Origin: Chloroflexota bacterium
Lineage (GTDB): Bacteria > Chloroflexota > Dehalococcoidia > Lucifugimonadales > Australimonadaceae
Direction: 5' to 3'
DNA length: 33,073 nucleotides
Assembly: GCA_027618515.1 (NCBI GenBank)
Contig: JAQCEV010000024.1
Location: 1-33,073 of the forward strand
Below are positions 22,341 through 29,478 of the stretch, in pieces. Each line of letters starts with the position of its first letter. Position 1 is the first letter of the stretch. The notes under the pieces were generated by a model. That model was given only the letters and a program-made list of their open reading frames with translations. It was not told where the DNA came from and made no database searches. The translations under genes and the position numbers were made by a program.

Positions 22341-22657
22341 ATGAACCAAGGATCAACAACGCGAACGATCTATTCGTACGCCCAACGGCGATCGTCCCGG
22401 CCTGAGGGCGCGAACATCAAACATGTCTCATGCCTCAGCATCTCGGACCCGGAGGGCAAGCGAGGTTCGGACGCCGAGAAGCGTGTGCGTGCGCTGGAAT
22501 CGGGCGAGGCGGGACTGATCATCGACAAGGCCAGGGGCCTGCTCGATGAGGGCTATGACGTAGCGTTCTACTGCGCACTAGGTCGGCACAGGAGTACGCC
22601 CTAGCCGAGGAACTCCACCGCGTGTACCCGCAGGCGACGACAGTGCGACATCTTTGA
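22341..22657 (+). pseudogene. RapZ C-terminal domain-like protein, frameshifted
   Basis: About 105 codons across two frames. The first part starts MNQGSTTRTIYSYAQRRS and contains ISDPEGKRGSD, KRVRALESGEAG and DVAFYCALGRHRS. One missing base near 22594 hides the rest, ALAEELHRVYPQATTVRHL, ending at 22657. The closing pattern CALGRHRS-x-ALAEEL parallels the GCTGGQHRSV-AIAE core of the RapZ C-terminal domain, which binds small RNA and RNase E adaptors in enterobacteria. A stand-alone form is known from phages and actinobacteria. It lies between two tRNA 3'-end copies, so it may be cargo of a small integrated element. The family call is moderate. Confidence 0.5.
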
Positions 22658-22688
22658 CGCTATCGACGAGTGAGCTGTTGGGCGTGAT

Positions 22689-22748
22689 GCAAAAGAAAAA
22701 GCTGGAGTCACCGAACGGATTTGAACCGTTGACCTGCTGTTTACGAAA
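22689..22748 (-). repeat. Truncated tRNA-Thr(CGT) 3' half: att site
   Basis: The 46 bases at 22703-22748 match the functional tRNA-Thr(CGT) at 24751-24796 with one difference, from the CCA end to the anticodon loop, and then diverge abruptly. The match is to the CGT gene rather than the TGT gene at the distinguishing positions (GGATTTGAA, ACGAAA). Identity ending in the anticodon loop is the usual signature of tyrosine-recombinase insertion into a tRNA gene. The upstream A-rich tail GCAAAAGAAAAAG is also shared with the copy at 22302. Confidence 0.85.
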
Positions 22749-22903
22749 TTAGGAGGTACGCGACTTTCCCTGTAATCCAGCGACATGCTACGACCAACCA
22801 CTCCAGTAGGCCATTACCTGCTAAACACCGCCCTGCGACTGACACTGACTGCCAGTGCTTATTGTACGACCGTCCGTGAAGACTGACGTACAGATCGAGG
22901 TGC

Positions 22904-23363
22904 TTAGTTCGTTGGCGCCGCCCCTAGCTTATCCATTGATACGGCCTGGACTTCAACGCTGAGGTGCTGGTAGAAATCGGAGGTGATGCTCAATGCGAGT
23001 GCCCCAGTACTTTGGACACGTCGGCAAGCGAAGTGGCTGCCGAGTTCATCAGCAAGTTTGCGCAAGCGTGCCGCAGGTCGTGGTAGGTCTGTGACCTCAA
23101 CCCCGCCTCGCCCTGCATCTTCTTGTACCCAGGATCACATTGCGCGCTAGCAGCGGGCCGCCAGTGTGTGTGGCGAACACGACGCCGTAGTCCTGCCGTG
23201 CGTCGCCAGCCAGTAACCGCTCCGCTGTCTGGCTCTCACGATGTTGAGCCAGGACGTTCATCAACAATGGAGTCAGTGCGACCGTGCGGACTCCTGAGGC
23301 GGACTTCGGTGAATCAAAGTACCAAGCGCCATCACGCCGGTGGAGTGTGGACGTTACGTCGAT
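22904..23363 (-). pseudogene. Tyrosine recombinase (phage-type integrase), decayed C-terminal part
   Basis: On the minus strand three frames join into the catalytic half of a tyrosine recombinase. The first frame gives IDVTSTLHRRDGAWYFDSPK, then SGVRTVALTP, GVVFATHTGGPLLARN. After a shift near 23129 comes QTYHDLRHACANLLM with the HxxRH box, then SKVLGHS. After a second shift near 22996 comes SITSDFYQHLSVEVQ, with the catalytic Tyr, and a TAA stop at 22904. The N-terminal DNA-binding domain and first catalytic Arg region are missing; a lipoprotein start is joined at about 23365-23395 instead. It lies 155 bases from the duplicated tRNA end, the expected place for the integrase of an element inserted in tRNA-Thr. 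Confidence 0.85.
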
Positions 23364-23610
23364 TGTAGCCAGGTATTCCCTGAATGGATTCGCTGACGAC
23401 TAGAGCAAGCGAGGCTCCAGTAGGGGGAGTCGGTGTCGCGCTAGGCAGCACGGTTGCAGACCGGGCTTCAGTGGGCGCCGGGGTGCTCTGAGGTCTTGTA
23501 GCAGTCGGTGCGAGCGGTGCGCTTTCAGCACACGCCACGACGGCGGAGACCAGGGCAAAGCATAGCACCAGTCGAAATAGGTTCACGGTATGACGGTGAT
23601 CGTGGTGCAC
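23332..23610 (-). pseudogene. Truncated lipoprotein fused to integrase remnant
   Basis: A GTG start with GGAGGA about 9 bases upstream opens a lipoprotein: signal VNLFRLVLCFALVSAVVAC, then a Pro/Thr-rich linker (PTATRPQSTPAPTEARSA, PSATPTPPTG). After LVVSES the frame enters DNA that, in another frame, encodes the integrase, and it stops after 92 residues. The extracellular domain expected after such a linker is missing, so this is the 5' part of a broken gene. The junction falls near 23365-23395. Confidence 0.6.
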
Positions 23611-23795
23611 AGCCGCTCTTTCCTCCTACCCTCCGTTTCGATGGAGTATAGTGACGTCATCAAGTACCCCCGCGTTGCTTGCTTGGCCTGGCCTAGCTGT
23701 TTGCGAGCCGGGTGTTCGCGGGTACCTACTTCCGGGTCCACCACACCGCAGCACAGCCACGCCGACAGACACACCAGCGCCGAGTGGAGAGCGGG

Positions 23796-24253
23796 ATGAT
23801 CTTCCTACAGCCTCACAGCAGATATGCAGATTTCTCGGGTAGGTCAGGTAGGCCTGAATTCTGGTGGTTTCAGGTTTTTCTTGTGGGGGTGGCTTTCGTG
23901 TTGGGCTTCGTGGATGGAATCATGGGAACTTTCGATGTTCCTCCAGGCGGGGCTTAGTATCAGGGTTATTTTTGGCAGCCTCACTAATTCCATCATGGGC
24001 GGTTGGAGTGCGGAGAATGCATGACAGCGACCGGAGCGGATGGCGGATCCTAGTAGCTGGTATTCCTGTCGTCGGCCTTTGGTTCATCGTTCTCGCGACC
24101 CAGGCGAGCACGCCCGGGGTGAATCGGTTCGGGGCCGGTGCTCAACCATCGGGAAGCGGGAAAAACCCGAGTTTACTATGCGCCGCATGCGGTAATCTGG
24201 CCAATGCGGAATCCCTTTTCTGTGGCGAGTGCGGAGCGCCTCTCAGGAGATAG
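23796..24253 (+). pseudogene. DUF805 membrane protein with C-terminal zinc ribbon, one frameshift
   Basis: Read across two frames. The first frame (ATG at 23796, GGAG 6 bases upstream) gives RYADFSGRSGRPEFWWFQVF and a membrane span. After a single-base loss near 23950 in GGCGGGGC, the second frame gives LFLAASLIPSWAVGVRRMHD, then SDRSGWRILVAGIPVVGLW and PGVNRFGAG, the DUF805 marks. A short linker leads to a four-Cys ribbon LCAACGNLANAESLFCGECG at the very end. DUF805 proteins are small membrane proteins of unknown role; the added ribbon is a variant. Restoring one base would give about 152 residues. Confidence 0.75.
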
Positions 24254-24750
24254 ATCCGATCATGCCTTGTTAAATGTCGATTACGTTCTCTCCATGCGAC
24301 GGGTAATCGTCTTCAAGGCTTGGGTTCCTCCAGACAAGGTCACCGGGTTCAGGATTTGCGCTAATCTGTCATCTATACGGATAATTTATTCTCAGCAGTT
24401 TCGCCAGGGTACTTGATAACCAGATGCCGCTTCCCAAAAACATTCGCCCCGCTCCTCAAACGCTGGGAGCAGGTGCATAGAACCTACATAGAGACCGCTG
24501 TGCATGTATGGGGTACGTACCCCCGGGGTCGGCAATGGGGTATCCGATACCTCTGAGCACGTCCGACGAGTTAAGGTCTTATTAGGGTAGCCCTGACCAA
24601 CCGGAAGGCACCAAATACCGCGTACTGAGTACGCTTGAGTCGAGGGTTTCAGCACAAGCCCGCTTGGAAACTGACGTACATCAGCCCAGCGAGCGGGAAA
24701 AGAGAAAACATAGGGACATGCGTTTAGCAGTCAATGATGCGGAAGAAAGC
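24254..24750. other. 497-nt region without a gene; three palindromes
   Basis: No supported coding sequence. Perfect palindromes occur at 24510-24523 (GGGGTACGTACCCC), 24539-24551 (GGTATC-C-GATACC) and 24620-24634 (GCGTAC-TGA-GTACGC). An A-rich segment precedes the tRNA. As it lies inside the inferred integrated element next to its tRNA end, the palindromes could be recombinase, repressor or replication sites. An 87-aa minus-strand frame here has no recognisable feature. Confidence 0.5.
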
Positions 24751-24825
24751 TGGAGCCACCGAACGGATTTGAACCGTTGACCTGCTGTTTACGAAACAGC
24801 TGCTCTACCACTGAGCTACGGCGGC
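24751..24825 (-). tRNA. tRNA-Thr (CGT)
   Basis: A complete cloverleaf on the minus strand: acceptor GCCGCCG/CGGTGGC with one G-T pair, D-arm GCTC/GAGC, anticodon stem GCTGT/ACAGC with loop TTCGTAA giving anticodon CGT, and T-arm AACGG-TTCAAAT-CCGTT. CCA is encoded. Its 3' half is duplicated at 22703-22748, marking it as an integration target. Confidence 0.95.
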
Positions 24826-25040
24826 CCGCTTAGCGGGAATAGTGCGCGACAGCCCGTAGGCGCGCGGCACGTCTGTAGATTGTACCTGTGGCTAATGCTC
24901 GCCCGCAAACGGTTGTTGGCTGTCGAAAAAGACGCCTCTCTCTTGCGCTAGGAACGTTCAACGTGGATGATGTGCGCCGCTCAGCGGGTTTGGCGCGATC
25001 CACCCCCTGTGCATCCAATGACCCGCGAGGAGGACCCCTT

Positions 25041-26099
25041 ATGGACAAGCCTAAAGTTGTCGTGTTCGCACCCGGCAGCCAAGCGAGCCTGGACGAGATG
25101 GAAGCGGCTGGTTGCGAGTTGGTGCTTGGCTCCGCCACTTGGTCGGATCCCACCGGCGATAGCCAGGAGGATTTCGTGAAGATGGCCGCCCACGCCGACG
25201 TGCTGGTCGGTACGTCCATCAAGGGCACGCGCATCAACAAGGACACGATGATGGCGTCCGAGAACCTGCGCATCATCGCTAAGTACACCGTCGGCGTCGA
25301 CGAGATCGACGTTGAGGAAGCGACCGAGCTCGGGATCGTTGTGACTCACGCACCCACGGAGGCCAACTGGGGCGGCGTGGTCGAGTCGACTATGACGATG
25401 ATGCTCACGCTGCTTAAGAAGACGCGCGAGCGTGACGCGTACCTGAAGGCTGGCAAGGGCTGGCGCGCAGAGGAATTGACGGGCTACTACATCGGGCAGC
25501 GCGAGGATGGCTACGAAGGCATGACGATCGGCATCGTTGGGCTAGGTCGCATCGGCTCACGCTACTCGGAGTTCATGAAGCCTTGGAAGGTGCGCTTGGT
25601 TGCGTACGACCCGTACGCGCCCGACGAGCGTTTCGAGGAACTGGGCGTCGAGCGGGTGGACTACGACACCTTGCTGAAGGAATCGGACGTGGTCTCGTTC
25701 CACGTGATCCTGACTAAAGAGACGCGCCACATGTTCAGCGAGCGCGAATTGGGGCTCATGAAACCCTCCGCCGTGGTCATCAACACGTCGCGCGGGCCCG
25801 TTATCGACGAGAAGGCGCTGATCAAGGCGCTCCAGACTGACCAGATAGCGGGCGCTGCCATGGACGTGTTTGAGCACGAGCCGGTGGAACTCGACAACCC
25901 GTTGTTGAAGATGGACGACCGCGTGTTCATCACCCCGCACATGGCCGCCAACAACTACGGTGCAGGGATAGGCCCAGGCATCGTTTGGGGTACGGCGGAT
26001 GTGTTGCGCGCCCTGCGCGGCGAGGTGCCCGAGCACGTGTTCAACCCTGAGGTTTTGCCCCGTTGGAAAGAGCGGTTCGAGGGGCGCTCGCTGATCTAG
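25041..26099 (+). CDS. D-isomer-specific 2-hydroxyacid dehydrogenase
   Basis: A 352-aa NAD(P)-dependent dehydrogenase that interconverts a 2-oxoacid and a D-2-hydroxyacid. The NAD-binding GLGRIG is at residues 167-172. The catalytic trio is Arg251 in INTSRGPVIDE, Glu in DVFEHEP (about 278-280) and His300 in ITPHMA. The substrate-binding start KYTVGVDEID lies at 81-90. The frame extends back to 24888, where TAGATT ends 6 bases before a GTG, but GGAGG is 7 bases ahead of the ATG at 25041 and the domain begins there. That upstream box may instead be the promoter of a 150-base leader. The gene is 49 bases from the TPP enzyme, so the two are likely cotranscribed. Confidence 0.93.
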   Translation: MDKPKVVVFAPGSQASLDEMEAAGCELVLGSATWSDPTGDSQEDFVKMAAHADVLVGTSIKGTRINKDTMMASENLRIIAKYTVGVDEIDVEEATELGIVVTHAPTEANWGGVVESTMTMMLTLLKKTRERDAYLKAGKGWRAEELTGYYIGQREDGYEGMTIGIVGLGRIGSRYSEFMKPWKVRLVAYDPYAPDERFEELGVERVDYDTLLKESDVVSFHVILTKETRHMFSERELGLMKPSAVVINTSRGPVIDEKALIKALQTDQIAGAAMDVFEHEPVELDNPLLKMDDRVFITPHMAANNYGAGIGPGIVWGTADVLRALRGEVPEHVFNPEVLPRWKERFEGRSLI

Positions 26100-26148
26100 T
26101 CCCGTCCGGCTACGTACAACTCTCAACTATCAAGACCGGAGGCGCGCC

Positions 26149-27671
26149 ATGGTTAAGACAACAGGATCCAAGATAAGCAAGGCTGAATACGGTTCAGATG
26201 TGATCGCAGAAGCGATCCGCGAACTGGGCATCGAGTACATCGCGCTCAACCCTGGCGCGTCGTACCGGGGCGTCCACGATTCACTGGTGAATTACTTGGG
26301 CAACACCAAGCCTGAGATGATCTTCTGCAACCACGAAGAGATCGCGGTCGCTATCGCCCACGGCTACGGTCGTGCGGCGGGCAAGCCCATGATCGCCTTC
26401 GTGCACGACATCGTCGGCCTGTTGCATGCGTCCATGGCCATGTTCAACGCATGGATGGCTCGCGAGGGCGTCATCGTCCTCGGTGGCACCGGCCCCGTCG
26501 ACGCCAACCACCGCGTCGTCCGTGGATCGACTGGATCCACACGGCCAACGTTCAGGGCAACGCTGTCCGCGACTTCGTGAAGTGGGACGACCAACCCGCA
26601 AGCGCAGAGGCGTCCGTTGAGTCGTTGATCCGTGCGTACCACCTGGCATCCACCGAGCCCAAGGGCCCCGTCTACGTTTGCTTTGACACCGACGTCCAGG
26701 AGGGCAAGCTGGAAGAGCCTTTCGAGATGCCGGACTTCTCGAAGTTCCCGCCTCCCACGCGCTTCAACGCTGATCCGGTCGGCTTGGACCACGTCGCTGA
26801 CCTGCTGATGAACGCCAAGAACCCGGCGATCATCGCCGACTTCCTGGGCCGTAACGAGGCGTCGACCTCCGGCTTGGTGCGATTGGCGGAGAGCCTGGCG
26901 GTGCCGGTTATCACGGGCGGTGATCTTTACAACTTCCCGACGCACCACCCGTTGAACGCCACTGGTTCCAAGATGGATCTGCTGAGCGAAGCGGACGTGG
27001 TTGTTGCGCTGGATGTGTACGACCTCCAGCAGATGCTCACCCGACAGGACTGGGCAACACGCACCAATGAGGACATCCTCAAGCCCGACGCCAAGCTCAT
27101 CGACATCTCGTTGCGCCAGTTGCTCGTGAGGAGCTGGGCTGACGACCACGGTGCGCTCTACCCCACGGAGATCCAGCTCGCCGCCGACACTGGCTTGGCG
27201 ATCCCTGCGCTCGCCGACATCATCGAGCGTCGGCTCGAGGACGGCGCGGGCAATTCAGGCGACATCGAGGCGCGCCGCTCCGAGATCAAGGAATTGCACG
27301 ACGCAAGCGTGGCGAAGAATCAGGCGGTCGCCAAGGACAAGGCGGGTGAGTACCCGTTGCACCTTGCTACGATCGCCCAGACCATCTACGGCGTCGTCAA
27401 GAATGACGATTGGGTCATCGGCAACGGCGACTTGCGTGGATGGGTGCAGAAGCTGTGGAACTTCACCTCACCGCACCAGGACATGGGCGCACGTGGTGGT
27501 GGAGGGCTCGGCCAGGGACTCGGGCACGCCATCGGCGTAGCGTTGGCCAACCGCGACAAGGGTCGGCTGACGATCAACATCCAGTCCGACGGTGACATGC
27601 TGTTCACGCCTGCTGCGATCTGGACGGCTGTCCACCACAAGATCCCCATGGGCGTGCCAGGGCCGGTCTGA
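26149..27671 (+). pseudogene. TPP-dependent acetolactate synthase-like enzyme, frameshifted and 3'-truncated
   Basis: The N-terminal frame (GGAGG before the ATG) gives the pyrimidine-binding domain with YIALNPGASYRGVHD and the catalytic Glu63 in NHEEIAVAIAHGYGR. A single-base loss near 26512 then hides the link RRPWIDWIHTANVQG; the second frame continues through the central domain to the TPP-binding part with GNGDLRGW, MGARGGGGLGQGLGHAIG and SDGDMLFTPAAIW. The protein then breaks after HHKIPM at 27650, before the NN half of the GDG...NN motif that binds the TPP magnesium. An intact homologue would run some 50-80 residues more. As written it should be inactive. It would have decarboxylated or condensed a 2-oxoacid, matching its dehydrogenase neighbour. 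Confidence 0.85.
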
Positions 27672-27703
27672 GTCAGCAGGTCATTCTCAGGAGTCGTCAG
27701 CAT
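27644..27703 (-). pseudogene. 5' fragment of a fourth Rieske oxygenase gene
   Basis: On the minus strand 20 codons read MLTTPENDLLTQTGPGTPMG, matching the N-termini of the three Rieske oxygenases in the window (such as MLTTEANQRLTQVGKGTPMG). A GAGG site 6 bases before the ATG is retained. After the CCATGG at 27646-27651 the frame passes into the antisense of the TPP enzyme. Repeat cluster D lies directly upstream of it, as cluster B does for the gene at 3486. Confidence 0.8.
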
Positions 27704-27728
27704 GTCGCACCTCGGCAGGAATGTTACT

Positions 27729-27990
27729 CCCCGGGCTCGTTGGTGGGCAGTTCGTATGGCCAGTCGGGGCTCGCCCTCGGACCTTGGACTTCGTCCGCCA
27801 GGACTAAAGCGCTCGGTGCAGGGCCTCGCGGGCTCGTTGGTGGGCAGTTCGTGTAGCCAGTCGGGGCTTGCCTTCGGAACTCTTGGACTTCGTCCGCCAG
27901 GACTAAAGCGCTCGGCGCAGGGCCTTGCGGGCTCGTTGGTGGGCAGTTCGTGTAGCCAGTCGGGGCTCGCCCTCGGAACTCTTGGGACTG
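27729..27990 (-). repeat. Long intergenic repeat, cluster D (3 copies)
   Basis: Three units on the minus strand, about 97-99 bases apart (plus-strand GGCTCGTTGG at 27735, 27832 and 27931; GGACTAAAGC at 27802 and 27901). They differ from clusters A-C by GCGCTTTAGTCCTGGCGGAC in place of GCGACCTTTAGTCCGGCGGAC. The outermost unit is truncated after the CTCTTGGGACT part. They lie upstream of the Rieske fragment in the same orientation. Confidence 0.87.
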
Positions 27991-28255
27991 AGATCGCTTG
28001 CCCGCTCCTGGAAGGACGCGCGAGCGCATGTCATTGGATCCCTGACCGGAGGTACTGCGGAAGCAGCGCTAGTGGGCCGGGGGGTGGGCACAATCACGAC
28101 CGATCCATTCCGGGACGACGGCCCGCTTAGGTCGCTCGCCCTTGCCGAGCGGCAGCAACTGGATGCAGGGCGCGCCCTGCCTTGTTCCAGACGCGCTGCT
28201 CCGATAACGTAAGCGCGTTGTCCGACGCTTAAGGGGACACCAGGAGGAATCATAA
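27991..28255. other. Spacer before the bicupin gene
   Basis: A plus-strand frame through 28212 contains VIGSLTGGTAEAALVGRG, which looks protein-like but matches no family I can name; it may be a gene scrap. An AGGAGGA ribosome site for the bicupin gene lies at the right end. Nothing else is recognised. Confidence 0.3.
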
Positions 28256-29422
28256 ATGGCGACCGATTCAGACCGAGATATCGTTCGGGCTACCGAGCCC
28301 ACGGGTGAGCTCGAGAAGCTCATCATCGAGGACCCGTATAGAGGGTGGTTGGCTGACGAGGGTGTTCAGATCATCGACGAATTCGTGTTCGAGGATCTGG
28401 CGACAGTAGAGCTTGGGCCTTGGGAGCGTAAGGGTGGCAAGGGATCGGTGATCAACATCCCGTACCCGATGCTCATCAATGACTCGCAACTCATCGAGAT
28501 CAAGCCCGGTGGGCAGTCTGTGCCGGAGCATCACCTCTATGAGGAGGTCGTTTATGTGATCTCCGGTCGGGGTGCGACCAGCGTGTGGATTGACGAGAAT
28601 GGCCCCAAGCAGACGTTCGAGTGGAAGGGTGGCAGCATGTTCACCATCCCCCTGAACGCTTGGTACCAGAACTTCAACGCCAGCGGTGACGAGCCTGCAC
28701 GTTACCTTGCGGTGACGACTGCTCCGGTGGCGCTTCGCACCTACAACGACTCGGATTTCATCTTCAACAACAACTACGTCTTCAAAGGTCGCTACGGCCA
28801 AGAAGAGACGTTCTTCAGCGGTAGCGGCAAGCTCTATGCGGGTCGCGTGTGGCAGGCAAGCTTCCTGCCCAACGTGCCCGACATGCCGCTCTACTCGTGG
28901 GAGGGCCGCGGGGCTGGTGGCATCAACGCCATGTTCGACATGGCCGGCAACCAGATGAAGGGTCACGTTTCCGAGTTCCCGGTGGGCACGTACAAGAAGG
29001 GTCACCAGCACGGCCCGGGCGCGCACTTGCTGATCCTCAGCGGTGACGCTGGTTACTCGCTGACGTGGACCAAGGAAGACATGTCAGACGTGGTCAAGTC
29101 CGACTGGAAGGTCGGTTCCATGGTCATCGTGCCTAGTGCTAATTGCTACCACCAGCACTTCAACACCGGTTCCCGCCGCGCGCGCTACCTTGCGATCGGC
29201 TACGGTTCCGGTGGTGAGGCTCCTGGCCTCTACGCACCGTTCGCCGGTTCCGGCGGCGCCGACGTGTCGCAGAAACAAGGCGGCATGCAGATTGAGTACG
29301 ATGACGAGAACCCAATCGTCCTCGACATGTTCGAGGAGGACTGCATCAAGCACGGCGCGACGCCCGACATGCGTCGCTATTTCCCGGAGCGAACCGAGTA
29401 CAAGGTGACGCTACCGGCGTAA
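28256..29422 (+). CDS. Bicupin protein (gentisate dioxygenase-like fold)
   Basis: A 388-aa protein with two cupin domains. The first has PEHHLYEEVVYVISGRGATSVW (about residues 97-118), a His-rich motif with Glu that fits a metal site. The second has GHQHGPGAHLLILSGDAGYSL in the C-terminal half, where Gln sits between two His residues. The arrangement resembles gentisate/hydroxynaphthoate dioxygenase-like bicupins, so ring cleavage or another oxygen-dependent step is plausible but unproven. AGGAGGA lies 7 bases before the ATG. A strong terminator follows. It could have formed a cluster with the dehydrogenase and TPP genes before the rearrangement at 27650. Confidence 0.85.
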   Translation: MATDSDRDIVRATEPTGELEKLIIEDPYRGWLADEGVQIIDEFVFEDLATVELGPWERKGGKGSVINIPYPMLINDSQLIEIKPGGQSVPEHHLYEEVVYVISGRGATSVWIDENGPKQTFEWKGGSMFTIPLNAWYQNFNASGDEPARYLAVTTAPVALRTYNDSDFIFNNNYVFKGRYGQEETFFSGSGKLYAGRVWQASFLPNVPDMPLYSWEGRGAGGINAMFDMAGNQMKGHVSEFPVGTYKKGHQHGPGAHLLILSGDAGYSLTWTKEDMSDVVKSDWKVGSMVIVPSANCYHQHFNTGSRRARYLAIGYGSGGEAPGLYAPFAGSGGADVSQKQGGMQIEYDDENPIVLDMFEEDCIKHGATPDMRRYFPERTEYKVTLPA

Positions 29423-29443
29423 CCCGAAGCACAGAGTTTCATG

Positions 29444-29475
29444 ACAAGGGAGCGGCCAACTGGCTGCTCCCTTGT
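29444..29475. terminator. Terminator between bicupin and MFS genes
   Basis: ACAAGGGAGC-G-GCC and GGC-T-GCTCCCTTGT pair around AACT with a single mismatch, giving a 13-bp stem between two converging genes. TCGTTAACTT follows on the plus strand. It probably serves both directions. Confidence 0.8.
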
Positions 29476-29478
29476 TCG

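Noticed and set aside
23944-23957. Programmed -1 frameshift in the DUF805 gene
   Set aside because: No canonical slippery heptamer in the right register; neighbouring genes show the same single-base losses, so decay or sequence error is simpler.
24392-24655. An 87-aa minus-strand ORF in the element
   Set aside because: No ribosome site, no recognisable motif and it spans two perfect palindromes; probably non-coding.
24888-25040. Leaderless GTG start extending the 2-hydroxyacid dehydrogenase
   Set aside because: TAGATT lies 6 bases upstream, but the added 51 residues are not protein-like and the ATG at 25041 has a strong ribosome site; the box may simply be the promoter.
27724-28029. A 101-aa minus-strand frame with a repeating SALVLADEVQ-like pattern
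   Set aside because: It is a translation of repeat cluster D. It stays open because the period there is close to 99 bases; other clusters with periods 102, 103 and 93 do not keep the same frame.
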